Source: Sphingomonas endophytica (lineage in GTDB: Bacteria > Pseudomonadota > Alphaproteobacteria > Sphingomonadales > Sphingomonadaceae). From it: a stretch of DNA of 64,000 nucleotides. The stretch is from positions 496,001-560,000 of the forward strand of contig NZ_JACIJN010000001.1 in NCBI RefSeq assembly GCF_014199415.1. The letters run 5' to 3'. The notes beneath the pieces are model-generated. The model searched no databases. It was not told where the DNA came from and saw only the letters and a list, made by a program, of their open reading frames with translations. Below are positions 8,937 through 17,548 of the stretch, piece after piece (position 1 is the first letter of the stretch; each line of letters opens with the position of its first letter). A program made the translations under genes and the position numbers.

Positions 8937-9230
8937 TCAGGAGCGGCGCAGCACCCGACGGACCGGATAGAAGACCGCGCCGGGGGCGATCGACAGCGCC
9001 AGCACCACCGCCACCGCCGCGATCGACGCGCAGGTCAGCAGCCGCACCCAGCGTTCGCCGTCCATCGGCGTGCCGACCCGCACCAGCGCCAGCGCGATCA
9101 GCAGCGCCGCGCCGCTGCGCAGCGCACGCACCGCGCGCTCGCCCGAGATCCCCGCCTCACGCCGGAACTTGTACGACGCCGCCGCCAGCAGCACGAACGC
9201 CAGCGCGCACAGCAACACCCCTTCAAACAT
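8937..9230 (-). CDS. DUF3325-like membrane protein
   Basis: A 97-residue protein with three predicted membrane helices (about 2-18, 38-56 and 64-84). By size, topology and position next to a PepSY protein and a DUF3649 protein it fits the DUF3325 family, which accompanies siderophore receptors. The call depends partly on context. ATG 9230 overlaps the end of the PepSY gene by 8 bp, so it is the last cistron of that operon. Confidence 0.72.
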   Translation of the reverse strand: MFEGVLLCALAFVLLAAASYKFRREAGISGERAVRALRSGAALLIALALVRVGTPMDGERWVRLLTCASIAAVAVVLALSIAPGAVFYPVRRVLRRS

Positions 9231-10788
9231 GCACCACCTCCCGAGTCCGGCGCGCCGTGCGTACGGCTTGCGGCCGCGCCGCGCGCCACGCCGCGATGCC
9301 GAGCAGCGCCGCCACGCCCAGCATTGCTAGATCGAAACCCATGAACAGCCCGTCACCGGCGCGCCACGACGCCAGCAGCCCGCGCGACGTGGTCAGCGCG
9401 TTGGCGACCGGGATCGCGACATAGACCGCGGCGCCGATCGCGAAGAGGATCGCCCACGCCTGTTTCGCCGGGCGCAGCACTTGCAGCACCGCGGCTGCGC
9501 CCCAGCCATAGAACATCGCCGCGACCTCGACGTCGGCGCGGCCCTCCGCCGCTGCCGGGATCACGCGATTGGCGAGCAGATACACACCCATCCCGATCGG
9601 CAGCCCGGCGATCGTCGCGATGTTCAACCGTTCGACCAGCCGCAACCCGAAGAAGGGCTTGGCGCCCGGTTTGCGCCGTGCCGCGGTCCACAGCAGCAGC
9701 CCCGTGCCAACCATCGCTGCCCCGGTCAGCCCGAGCAGGAACAATAACCAGCGCAGCGCCGGCGCGGCGAAGTGCGCAAGATGCAGCCCGAGCATGACTC
9801 CCGCCGTCGACACCGCCGCGCCGGCGCCGCTCGGCGGCTGGAGCAGCGCGCCCGACACCCCTGAATAGACGACCGTGCCCGCCCGTGCGTTGAGGCTCGA
9901 CTCGGCAGCGCCGCTGACCGCGACGGTCGCGGCGGCGTCGCCGGGTTGCTGCACCACCACGCGCGCGGCGGGCATGTGCAGCCGCGCTTCGGCATCGCGC
10001 ACCAGCGGCGCGATCGGCACCAGCGGCGCGGGTCGCCCGCTCGCCTCGGCGTCGCGCGGCAGGCCATAGGCCTCGCGCCCGAAGTCGAGCGGCTGCTTGT
10101 AATTGATCGCGATCGGATAGGGCAGGTACATCAGCACCAGCGTCATCAACCCGGTATAGGTGATGACCGCATGATAAGGCAGCGCCAGCACCGCCGACAC
10201 ATTGTGCGCGTCGAGCCAGCTCCGCTGCCCCTTGTTCCAGCGCAAGGTGAAGAAATCGGCGAAGATCCGCTTGTGCGTCACCACGCCCGAGATGATCGCG
10301 CCGAGCATGAACATCGCGCACACCCCGGCCAGCCAGCGTCCCCAGGGATGCGGGAGCTGCAACTGGAAGTGGAAGCGGTAGAAATGCTCGCCGCCGCGCG
10401 TGTCACGGGCATGGATCGGCGCGCCCGTCGCGGGATCGAGCACCTGCTCCGCGAGGCGCTTGCGCCGCTTGCCCGGCCTGGCGTCCTTCGCCGCGGCATC
10501 CGGCTTGGGAGTCGCATAGACATGGGTGACGACATCGCGGTCGTTGGGGAGCTGGATGAACCATTGCTGGTCGCGGATGCCGTCACGCGACAATTGCGCG
10601 ACCGCCGACTGCGCCGCGACATCGCCCGCGGTACGGTTCATCGGCAGCTCGGGCTGCATCCAGCGCGTAATTTCGGGGCGGAAATAGCTGGCGGTGCCGG
10701 TCAGGAACATCGCAAAGAGAATCCAGCCGGCGAGCAGCCCCAGCCAGCTGTGGATCCATGCCATCGACTGACGCAGCGAGCGCGTCAC
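9223..10788 (-). CDS. PepSY-associated membrane (PepSY_TM) protein
   Basis: A 521-residue inner-membrane protein of the PepSY_TM family, linked in many Proteobacteria with siderophore receptors and thought to help periplasmic iron reduction or release. Family features are SMAWIHSWLGLLAGWILFA at the N-terminus, HFYRFHFQLQ, and HNVSAVLALPYHAVITYTG, with several His that may bind haem or metal. Four or more TM segments follow. The start is GTG 10788, overlapping the TGA of the DUF3649 gene (GTGA). Confidence 0.88.
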   Translation of the reverse strand: MTRSLRQSMAWIHSWLGLLAGWILFAMFLTGTASYFRPEITRWMQPELPMNRTAGDVAAQSAVAQLSRDGIRDQQWFIQLPNDRDVVTHVYATPKPDAAAKDARPGKRRKRLAEQVLDPATGAPIHARDTRGGEHFYRFHFQLQLPHPWGRWLAGVCAMFMLGAIISGVVTHKRIFADFFTLRWNKGQRSWLDAHNVSAVLALPYHAVITYTGLMTLVLMYLPYPIAINYKQPLDFGREAYGLPRDAEASGRPAPLVPIAPLVRDAEARLHMPAARVVVQQPGDAAATVAVSGAAESSLNARAGTVVYSGVSGALLQPPSGAGAAVSTAGVMLGLHLAHFAAPALRWLLFLLGLTGAAMVGTGLLLWTAARRKPGAKPFFGLRLVERLNIATIAGLPIGMGVYLLANRVIPAAAEGRADVEVAAMFYGWGAAAVLQVLRPAKQAWAILFAIGAAVYVAIPVANALTTSRGLLASWRAGDGLFMGFDLAMLGVAALLGIAAWRAARPQAVRTARRTREVVHV

Positions 10789-11114
10789 GGCCGCACGCCC
10801 AGTAGCCAGACCGCCGCTCCGGCGAGGATCGCCGCGCCCCAGACTCCACCGGCGACGCGCGCAAGCCGCGGCTCGTGGAAACACCACAATCCTACCACCG
10901 CGTAGAACAGGAACCCCGGAATCATCGCCCAGACGGTCGCATCGACTCGCGCGATCGGCAGCAGCCGCGCAACCAGCGTCGCGACCAGCGCGGCGAGCGC
11001 GTACCCGCCGAAGAATGCGGTGAAACAGCGCGCCACCATTGCCAGCGCGGCCACACGGATGTGGCGCGTGCGCGCTGCGGGCATCATGGGCCGCTCCACC
11101 CGCTGCATCAGCAT
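10785..11114 (-). CDS. DUF3649-like membrane protein
   Basis: First gene of the PepSY operon, 109 residues with three predicted TM helices (about 23-45, 55-75 and 85-105). Size and context match DUF3649. The start ATG 11114 is firm: it is preceded on the minus strand by AAAGGAGGT at 5-nt spacing, a near-perfect ribosome binding site. A dyad resembling a Fur box lies 44 bp upstream. Confidence 0.75.
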   Translation of the reverse strand: MLMQRVERPMMPAARTRHIRVAALAMVARCFTAFFGGYALAALVATLVARLLPIARVDATVWAMIPGFLFYAVVGLWCFHEPRLARVAGGVWGAAILAGAAVWLLGVRP

Positions 11115-11157
11115 TCGCCACCTCCTTTCACCCCAAGGTGGCGCGGCTATATCAGCG

Positions 11158-11176
11158 ATTGCGACTGACTAGCAAT
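11158..11176 (-). promoter_or_regulatory. Fur-box-like dyad upstream of PepSY operon
   Basis: ATTGCGACTGACTAGCAAT (plus strand) is an imperfect 19-bp inverted repeat with ATTGC/GCAAT arms. Read on the minus strand it matches 15 of 19 positions of a site before the siderophore receptor gene (59488-59506). Fur control is inference. The rest of the 316-bp gap between 11115 and 11430 shows no gene or other clear signal. Confidence 0.45.
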
Positions 11177-11430
11177 AGTGACGCGATATTTTCCTCGACT
11201 CGCCGATGCGACTTCCAAGAGGCGCGCCTGCCGCCCGCATGCCCCAGGCGACGCGATCCGCACCGCCGCAGCGGTCCGGCCACGCCATGGTAGCGATTTG
11301 TTTAACCATTACTGCGATGTGGGCGACGGGAAAGGGAACACCAGACCAGCGTGCGGTGCGATCCGGAGTAAGGATGCGGGCCGCACGTACCCGTCGCTTT
11401 GACGAAACGGTGATGCTAGGCGTTGGTTCC

Positions 11431-13200
11431 ATGATGATAACCACGAATCCGGGTGCCGAAGGTCCGATGCGGGCGGCGCTGTCGCTGTGCCGCCGCCATA
11501 TCGTGGCGGCGTTCGGGTTCAGCGCCCTGGTAAACATCCTCTACATCGCGCCCACGCTCTACATGTTGCAGGTCTATGACCGCGTGGTGCCGACACATGG
11601 GCGGCTGACCTTGTGGTTCCTGACCGCGGTATTGCTGTTCGCGCTCGTCACGCTGTCGATGCTCGACCGGGTGCGCACGCGCTTGCTGGTCCGTGCCGGG
11701 GTAAGGCTCGATGCGACGCTGGCGCCGCTGCTGCTCGACGCGACGATCGGCCGCCCCGACCAACCGGTCGCGCGGCAGGCGCTGCGCGAGTTCGACAACG
11801 TTCGCCAGACGCTCAGCGGCCCCGGCGTGCTTGCGCTGTTCGACGCGCCGTGGACGCCGATCTATGTCGGCGTGTGCTTTCTCGTCCATCCGGTGCTCGG
11901 GGTGGTCGCACTGGTCGGCGGGACGATCCTGCCGCTGATCGCGTGGCGCAACGAAAAGGGCACGCGCACCGCGCTTGAACGGGCGCAGATCGCCGCCACC
12001 ACCAGCTACGCCAGCCAGGAAGCGATGCTCGGCGGCGCGGAGGCGGTGCGCGCGCTGGGGATGCGCCGCGCGATGGTCACCCGGCAGTTGCGCTATCGCG
12101 AGACGATGCTGGCGCTGCAGACCCGCGCCGGCTTCACCGGCGGCAATTACATGACCGCCACCAAGTTCGTCCGGCTCGCGCTGCAAAGCCTCGCGCTCGG
12201 GCTCGGCGCGTTGCTGGCGATCGACAACCAGATATCGGGCGGGTCGATCTTCGCCGCCTCGTTCCTCATCTCGCGCGCGCTCGCCCCGATCGAGATGCTG
12301 ATCGGCAGCTGGAAGGGGATCGCGCAGGCGCATGGCAGCTACCTGCGGCTCGACAAATTGCTGACCGAGACGCAGACGGCCGGCGCGGTCACGCAGCTCC
12401 CTGCTCCCAAGGGCACGCTGCGGCTCGAGAATGTCACGCTGTTCAACGACACGCGCGACGGCACGATCATCAGCGACGTCTCGCTGCCGATCGCGGCGGG
12501 CGAGGTGATCGCGATCGTCGGGCCGAGCGGCGCGGGCAAGTCGACGCTCGCGCGGATCATCGCCGGCGCGATCCGCCCCGATCGTGGCCGCGTCCGCATC
12601 GACGGCGCCGACGCGACCGACTGGGATCCCGAGCAGCTCGCCGAGCATATCGGCTATCTCCCGCAGGATCCGTCGCTGTTCGCGGGAACGGTGAAGGAGA
12701 ATATCGCGCGCTTCCGCACCGAGCTGGCGCATGATCCCGCCGCGATCGACGCCGCCGCGATCAAGGCCGCCGAGCGCGCCCGCGCCCGCGAGCTGATCCA
12801 GCGCCTGCCGGGCGGCTTCGACCATGAGCTGAAGCCCGGCGGGCGCGGGCTGTCGGCGGGTCAGGCGCAGCGCGTCGCGCTCGCCCGCGCGATGTTCGGC
12901 GATCCGGCGGTGCTGATCCTCGACGAGCCCAATGCGCATCTCGACGCCGAGGGCGACGGCGCGTTGCTCGCCGCGATCGATCATTACAAGAAGGCCGGGC
13001 ACACGATCCTGGTGGTGAGCCACAAGCTCGGCATCCTGCCGGTGGTCGACAAATTGCTGGTGATGCGCGGCGGTCGCGTCGAGATGTTTGGGCCGCGCGA
13101 CGAGGTGTTGCCCAAGATCGCGCCGCAGCGCCCGCGCGCGGTGCCCGCCGCCCCTGCCAAGCCCGCCCCCACGATCACCGCCCCCAGCGCGAGCGCCTGA
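11431..13200 (+). CDS. Type I secretion permease/ATPase, PrtD/HlyB-like
   Basis: Inner-membrane ABC exporter of a type I secretion system, about 589 residues, the normal PrtD length. TM domain at about residues 15-300 with no C39 peptidase or CLD domain. The nucleotide-binding domain has Walker A GPSGAGKST, signature LSAGQAQRVALARA (Ala for the usual second Gly of LSGGQ), Walker B VLILDEP and switch His in VVSHK. The start is uncertain: ATG 11431, 11413 and 11467 are all possible, and none has a strong ribosome site. The adaptor gene follows 3 bp after the stop. No substrate or TolC gene is nearby. Confidence 0.88.
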   Translation: MMITTNPGAEGPMRAALSLCRRHIVAAFGFSALVNILYIAPTLYMLQVYDRVVPTHGRLTLWFLTAVLLFALVTLSMLDRVRTRLLVRAGVRLDATLAPLLLDATIGRPDQPVARQALREFDNVRQTLSGPGVLALFDAPWTPIYVGVCFLVHPVLGVVALVGGTILPLIAWRNEKGTRTALERAQIAATTSYASQEAMLGGAEAVRALGMRRAMVTRQLRYRETMLALQTRAGFTGGNYMTATKFVRLALQSLALGLGALLAIDNQISGGSIFAASFLISRALAPIEMLIGSWKGIAQAHGSYLRLDKLLTETQTAGAVTQLPAPKGTLRLENVTLFNDTRDGTIISDVSLPIAAGEVIAIVGPSGAGKSTLARIIAGAIRPDRGRVRIDGADATDWDPEQLAEHIGYLPQDPSLFAGTVKENIARFRTELAHDPAAIDAAAIKAAERARARELIQRLPGGFDHELKPGGRGLSAGQAQRVALARAMFGDPAVLILDEPNAHLDAEGDGALLAAIDHYKKAGHTILVVSHKLGILPVVDKLLVMRGGRVEMFGPRDEVLPKIAPQRPRAVPAAPAKPAPTITAPSASA

Positions 13201-13203
13201 GCC

Positions 13204-14571
13204 ATGGCCACCCTGCCCCTTTCCGCCGCCCCGCTCGCCGCGACCGGCGACGATGCGGTCCACCTGCCCGCCGATCCGCGCAGCGACATTCGCGCCGGCC
13301 TGATCGTCGCGGCGTTGTTCTTCATCGGTTTTCTCGGCTGGGCCGCGTTCGCGCGGCTGGATGCGGCGGCCTATGCCGAGGGCGTGCTCGCGGTGTCGGG
13401 GCAGCGGCAGGCGGTCCAGCATCGCGACGGCGGGGTGGTCGAGAAGATCTTCGTCCGCGACGGACAACGCGTCCGTCAGGGACAGTTGCTGATCCGGCTC
13501 GGCTCGCCGGAAGTCTATGCCAGCGAGCGGGCGCTCGCGTCGCAGGTCATCCGCCTGCTTGCGCAGCGCGCGCGGCTCCAGGCCGAACAGCTCGGCCAGT
13601 CGAGAATTCCACAGCCGCGCGAGTTCGCGACGCTCAACGACGAGGATCGCGCCGAGGCCGCGCTGGCGATGCGGCTCCAGCAGACCGAGCTGAGCGCCCG
13701 CACCGCGACGCTCACCGCGCAGCGCGACGCGCTCGGACAACGCGCGGCGCAGTCGAACGAACAGGGCCGCGGCTATGGCGAGCAGGTCGTGTCCGCGCAG
13801 GAGCAATTGAAGCTGCTCGACGCGCAGCTCGACGCGCTTCGCCCGGTCGCCGCCAAGGGCTTCGTCTCGCAGACCCGGCTGCGCGAGCTGGAGCGGATGC
13901 GCGCCGAACTGCAGGGCCAGCGCGGCCAATATTCCGCCAGCGTCGCACAGACCCGCGAGGCCGCCCGCGAAAGCCAGATCCAGCGGCTCGAGGCCGAGCG
14001 CACCTTCACCGAACGCACCGCCGCCGACCTGCGCGACGTCGAGGTGCGGCTCGGCGAGCTGATGCCGAAGCTGGGCGCGGCGCGCGAGCAACTGGCGCGC
14101 ACCGAGATCCGCGCGCCCGCGACCGGCGCGGTGGTCGGGTTGACCGTCTTCACCCCCGGCGGCGTGATCCAGCCCGGTCAGAAGCTGATGGACATCGTCC
14201 CCGAAGAGGCGCCGCTGCGCATCCAGGCGCGCATCTCGCCCGACGATGCCGACGACCTCAAGGTCGGCCAGCATACCACCGTCAAATTCCCGAGCCTCCA
14301 CGAACGCGACATCCCGCCGCTGAACGGCACGATGACCCGCCTGTCGGCCGACAGCTTCACCGACGAGAAGACCGGCGTGAGCTATTTCACCGCCGAGGTC
14401 ACGGTGCCGCCGGAGGAGCTGCATGTCCTGGCGCGCTTCCGCGGCGAGCAGTTCAAGCTGCGCCCCGGAATGCCCGCGCAGGTGCTGATCCCGCTGCGCA
14501 AGCGTACCGCGCTCGATTACGCGCTGGAACCGCTGGTGGGCGCCTTCTGGTCCTCGTTCCGGGAGCATTGA
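13204..14571 (+). CDS. Type I secretion periplasmic adaptor, HlyD/PrtE-like
   Basis: Membrane fusion protein linking the ABC exporter to an outer-membrane TolC-type channel. 455 residues: short cytoplasmic N-terminus, one TM helix (about 33-55), a lipoyl half-motif beginning near VSGQRQAVQHRDGG, a long coiled coil (about 100-300, rich in Gln/Glu/Arg), then the second lipoyl half and beta-barrel with RAPATGAVVGL and the HlyD-type end. Its ATG lies just after the PrtD-like stop, so they form one operon. Confidence 0.9.
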   Translation: MATLPLSAAPLAATGDDAVHLPADPRSDIRAGLIVAALFFIGFLGWAAFARLDAAAYAEGVLAVSGQRQAVQHRDGGVVEKIFVRDGQRVRQGQLLIRLGSPEVYASERALASQVIRLLAQRARLQAEQLGQSRIPQPREFATLNDEDRAEAALAMRLQQTELSARTATLTAQRDALGQRAAQSNEQGRGYGEQVVSAQEQLKLLDAQLDALRPVAAKGFVSQTRLRELERMRAELQGQRGQYSASVAQTREAARESQIQRLEAERTFTERTAADLRDVEVRLGELMPKLGAAREQLARTEIRAPATGAVVGLTVFTPGGVIQPGQKLMDIVPEEAPLRIQARISPDDADDLKVGQHTTVKFPSLHERDIPPLNGTMTRLSADSFTDEKTGVSYFTAEVTVPPEELHVLARFRGEQFKLRPGMPAQVLIPLRKRTALDYALEPLVGAFWSSFREH

Positions 14572-14631
14572 GCCCGACGCTTTCGGGCGGCGGCCTTCCT
14601 CTTCTGCATCGCCCCGGACATGATCCGTGGC

Positions 14632-14666
14632 CCCGCTTTTTCCTGGCCACCGCAGGAAGAAGCGGG
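14632..14666. repeat. Intergenic 14-bp-stem hairpin
   Basis: CCCGCTTTTTCCTG (14632-14645) pairs with CAGGAAGAAGCGGG (14653-14666), 13 Watson-Crick pairs plus one G-T, with a 7-nt loop. It lies between the PrtE-like adaptor and the NdvA-like exporter and could act as terminator or be a stray intergenic palindrome. No T tract follows. Confidence 0.5.
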
Positions 14667-14770
14667 ATCCCGGCTCACACCTTCCGTTAACCATCGTCCT
14701 CTAGAGCGGCCCTCGTCGGTCGCCGCACGCGGCACCGGCGCGCTCTCCTTTGTCGATTCGTGAGTTGGCC

Positions 14771-16549
14771 ATGCCCACGTCCACCGAGCCCTCGTTCCCC
14801 ATCGTCCTCCGGGCGCTCAAGCTGCTGCGCCCCGAGCGCCTGAAGGCCGGCTCGCTGCTCGGCGCCGGCGCGCTGGTCGCGTTGCTGCAGGTCGCCGAGC
14901 CGTTGCTGTTCGGCAAGGCGGTCAACGGCCTGACCACCGGCGCCAACCCGATGCGCTACGTCGGCCTGTGGTGTGCGATCAGCGTCACGGTCTTCGCCGC
15001 GGGCGTGGTGATCGCGCTGCTTGCCGACCGCATGACGCACCGCCGACGGCTGATCGCGATGTCCACCTATGTCGAGCATCTGCTCGCGCTGCCCCCCGCC
15101 TTTCACACGCAGGCGCGCTCGGGGCGGCTGATGCGCATCATGATCTCGGGCTGCGAGGGGTTGTTCAACCTGTGGCTGCCGCTGCTGCGCGACCAGATCA
15201 CCAACATCGGCATCCTCGCGCTGTTGCTCCCGATCGCGATGATGACCAATTGGCGCCTAGGTCTGGTGCTGGTCGTGCTGATGCTCGTCTATTCGGCGGT
15301 CAACCTGGTCGTGATGCGCCACACCGCCACCGGGCAGGCGCGCGTCGAGGATCGCTTTACCGACATCTCGGGCAATCTCGGCGACCTGTTCGGCAACGTC
15401 ACCGTGCTCCAGAGCTTCCTCGCGGTGCCCGGCGAGATGGGCAACGTCCGCCGCTCGCTCCACGATCTGCTCCATGCGCAATATCCGGTGCTCAACTGGT
15501 GGGCGGTGTCGGCGGTGCTGACGCGCGGCGCCTCGTCGATCGCGATCGTCTCGGTGTTCGGCTTCGGCGCGGCGCTGATCGAGCGCGGGCTGGCGACGAT
15601 CGGCGATGTCGTGTCGTTCGTCGGCTTTGCGACGCTGATGATCGCGCGGCTGGAGACGGTCACCGGCTTCATCGTCAATGTCGCGCAGCGCCTCCCCGCG
15701 CTCCGCCAGTTCTTCGAGGTGCTCGACCAGCAGAGCCACATCACCGAAGCCGCCGACGCGGTGCCGCTCGCGGTCGCCGACGGCCGCGTCACCTTCGAGA
15801 ACGTCTCGTTTCGCTATCCGAGCGGCTCGGGCGCGGTCCACGATCTCGACTTCGAGGTCGCCCCCGGCGAGACGGTCGCGATCGTCGGCCCGACCGGCTC
15901 GGGCAAGTCGACCGCGCTCGGCCTGTTCCAGCGCGCCTGGGATCCGGAGAAGGGCCGCATCCTCGTCGACGGGCAGGATATCAGCGGTGTCACGCTCGCC
16001 TCGCTGCGCGCCGCGACCGGGGTGGTGTTCCAGGAGGCCGGGCTGTTCAACCGCTCGATCGCCGAGAATATCGCGATGGGCAATCCCGACGCCACGATGG
16101 AACAGATCGAGGATGCCGCGCGCATTGCGGGTGCCTATGACTTCATCATGCGCAAGCCGGACGGCTTCGCCACCGCGGTCGGCGACCGTGGCGCAGGGCT
16201 TTCGGGCGGCGAGCGGCAGCGGATCGCGATCGCGCGTGCCTTGCTGAAGAACGCGCCGATCCTGCTCCTCGACGAGGCGACCAGCGCGCTCGACGTCGCC
16301 ACGGAGGCACGGCTTCAGGAAAGCCTCGAGCGGCTGCGGCAGGGCCGGACTACCTTCGTCATCGCGCACCGCCTCTCGACGGTACGCGCCGCCGACCGGA
16401 TCGTCGTGCTCGATCAGGGGCGGATCGTCGAACAGGGTGGCTTCGACGAGTTGCTGGCGGCGGGCGGCGCGTTCGCGAAGCTGGCGCAGGACGGCGGGCT
16501 CAGCACCCCGGCTGCCAACGACGACGCCGGAGCGCGCGCCGCCGCCTGA
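14771..16549 (+). CDS. NdvA/ChvA-like glucan ABC exporter
   Basis: Half-size exporter of 592 residues, fused TM (about 25-310) and ATPase (about 340-575) domains. It resembles NdvA/ChvA, the cyclic beta-1,2-glucan exporters of alphaproteobacteria: same length, and a characteristic N-terminal region (LKLLRPERLKAG, AEPLLFGKAVN). ATPase motifs are GPTGSGKST, LSGGERQRIAIARA, ILLLDEATSALD and IAHRLSTV. Glucan as cargo is inference; no ndvB synthase lies in the window. Start ATG 14771; a TTG at 14750 is less likely. Confidence 0.8.
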   Translation: MPTSTEPSFPIVLRALKLLRPERLKAGSLLGAGALVALLQVAEPLLFGKAVNGLTTGANPMRYVGLWCAISVTVFAAGVVIALLADRMTHRRRLIAMSTYVEHLLALPPAFHTQARSGRLMRIMISGCEGLFNLWLPLLRDQITNIGILALLLPIAMMTNWRLGLVLVVLMLVYSAVNLVVMRHTATGQARVEDRFTDISGNLGDLFGNVTVLQSFLAVPGEMGNVRRSLHDLLHAQYPVLNWWAVSAVLTRGASSIAIVSVFGFGAALIERGLATIGDVVSFVGFATLMIARLETVTGFIVNVAQRLPALRQFFEVLDQQSHITEAADAVPLAVADGRVTFENVSFRYPSGSGAVHDLDFEVAPGETVAIVGPTGSGKSTALGLFQRAWDPEKGRILVDGQDISGVTLASLRAATGVVFQEAGLFNRSIAENIAMGNPDATMEQIEDAARIAGAYDFIMRKPDGFATAVGDRGAGLSGGERQRIAIARALLKNAPILLLDEATSALDVATEARLQESLERLRQGRTTFVIAHRLSTVRAADRIVVLDQGRIVEQGGFDELLAAGGAFAKLAQDGGLSTPAANDDAGARAAA

Positions 16550-16621
16550 TGCCGGCCACCCCGGGCGATAGCGATTGGCGGCGCGGACCGGTGACGCTAC
16601 GCTGCGCTGCGACAAGGGGAA

Positions 16622-17548
16622 ATGCGCGTGGCATCGACTGATTACGCCGTCGTCGCCGACGGACTGGTGAAACGTTACGGCGAGCGGCGCGTGGTCGACG
16701 GGGTCGACCTGACGGTGCCGAAGGGGATGATCTACGGCGTGCTCGGCCCGAACGGCGCGGGCAAGACGACGACGCTGCGCATGACGCTCGGCATCATCGA
16801 ACCCGATGAAGGCGCCCGCACGTTGCTCGACGGCGCACACCCGCGCGATGTCGGCGACCGCGTCGGCTATCTGCCCGAGGAGCGCGGGCTCTATCCGTCG
16901 ATGAAGGCGCGCGAAGCGGTCGCCTTCATGGGCGCGCTGCGCGGGCTCGATTGGCAGACCGGTCGCGCGCGCGCCGCCGAGATGCTGGAGGCCGCCGGGC
17001 TCGGCCACGCCATCGACGAGAAAATCCGCAAGCTGTCGAAGGGGATGGCGCAGCTCGTGCAGTTGCTCGGCGCGGTCGTCCACCGCCCCGACCTGCTGGT
17101 GCTCGACGAGCCCTTTTCGGGGCTCGACCCGGTCAATCAGGAGCGGCTCGAAGCGCTGATCCTCGCCGAGCGCGACCGCGGCGCGACGATCCTGTTCTCG
17201 ACCCACGTCATGCAGCACGCGCAACGGCTGTGCGACCGGCTGGCGGTGATCGCCGGCGGGCAGCGCCGTTTCGAGGGCACGGTCGACGAGGCGCGTGCGC
17301 TGCTCCCGCAACAGGTGCATTACGTCCCGAGCCACGGCGATGCGCAACTCGCCACGATGCTGCCGCCCACCGCGCGTCGCGAGGCGGAAGGCTGGCGGTT
17401 CGCGTTGCCACAGGAAGGGATCGAGGGATTGCTCCGCCGGCTGATCGACGCCGGTTACGGCATCAAGGGCCTGTCGATCGAACGCCCCGGCCTCCATGAC
17501 GCGTTCGTGCGGATCGTCGGGCAGGCCGTTCCGGAGGCGAAGGCATGA
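16622..17548 (+). CDS. ABC transporter ATP-binding protein, NatA-like
   Basis: Cytosolic ATPase of an ABC-2 exporter, 308 residues. Walker A GPNGAGKTTT, Q-loop region GYLPEERGLYP, signature LSKGMAQ (a known variant in this subgroup instead of LSGGQ), Walker B LLVLDEP and switch FSTHVM. The C-terminal 80 residues form the DUF4162-like extension of NatA-type proteins. The start is supported by AAGGGGAA just before ATG 16622. It overlaps the permease gene by ATGA. The exported substrate is unknown; the NatA family was first tied to Na+ export. Confidence 0.88.
   Translation: MRVASTDYAVVADGLVKRYGERRVVDGVDLTVPKGMIYGVLGPNGAGKTTTLRMTLGIIEPDEGARTLLDGAHPRDVGDRVGYLPEERGLYPSMKAREAVAFMGALRGLDWQTGRARAAEMLEAAGLGHAIDEKIRKLSKGMAQLVQLLGAVVHRPDLLVLDEPFSGLDPVNQERLEALILAERDRGATILFSTHVMQHAQRLCDRLAVIAGGQRRFEGTVDEARALLPQQVHYVPSHGDAQLATMLPPTARREAEGWRFALPQEGIEGLLRRLIDAGYGIKGLSIERPGLHDAFVRIVGQAVPEAKA

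Noticed and set aside
11416..14694. 1092-codon minus-strand frame across the type I secretion genes
   Set aside because: Composition is His/Arg/Gln-rich without domains; both opposite-strand genes have complete family motifs.
15257..17497. 746-codon minus-strand frame over NdvA-like and NatA-like genes
   Set aside because: Crosses two well-supported genes on the other strand and has low-complexity charged content.
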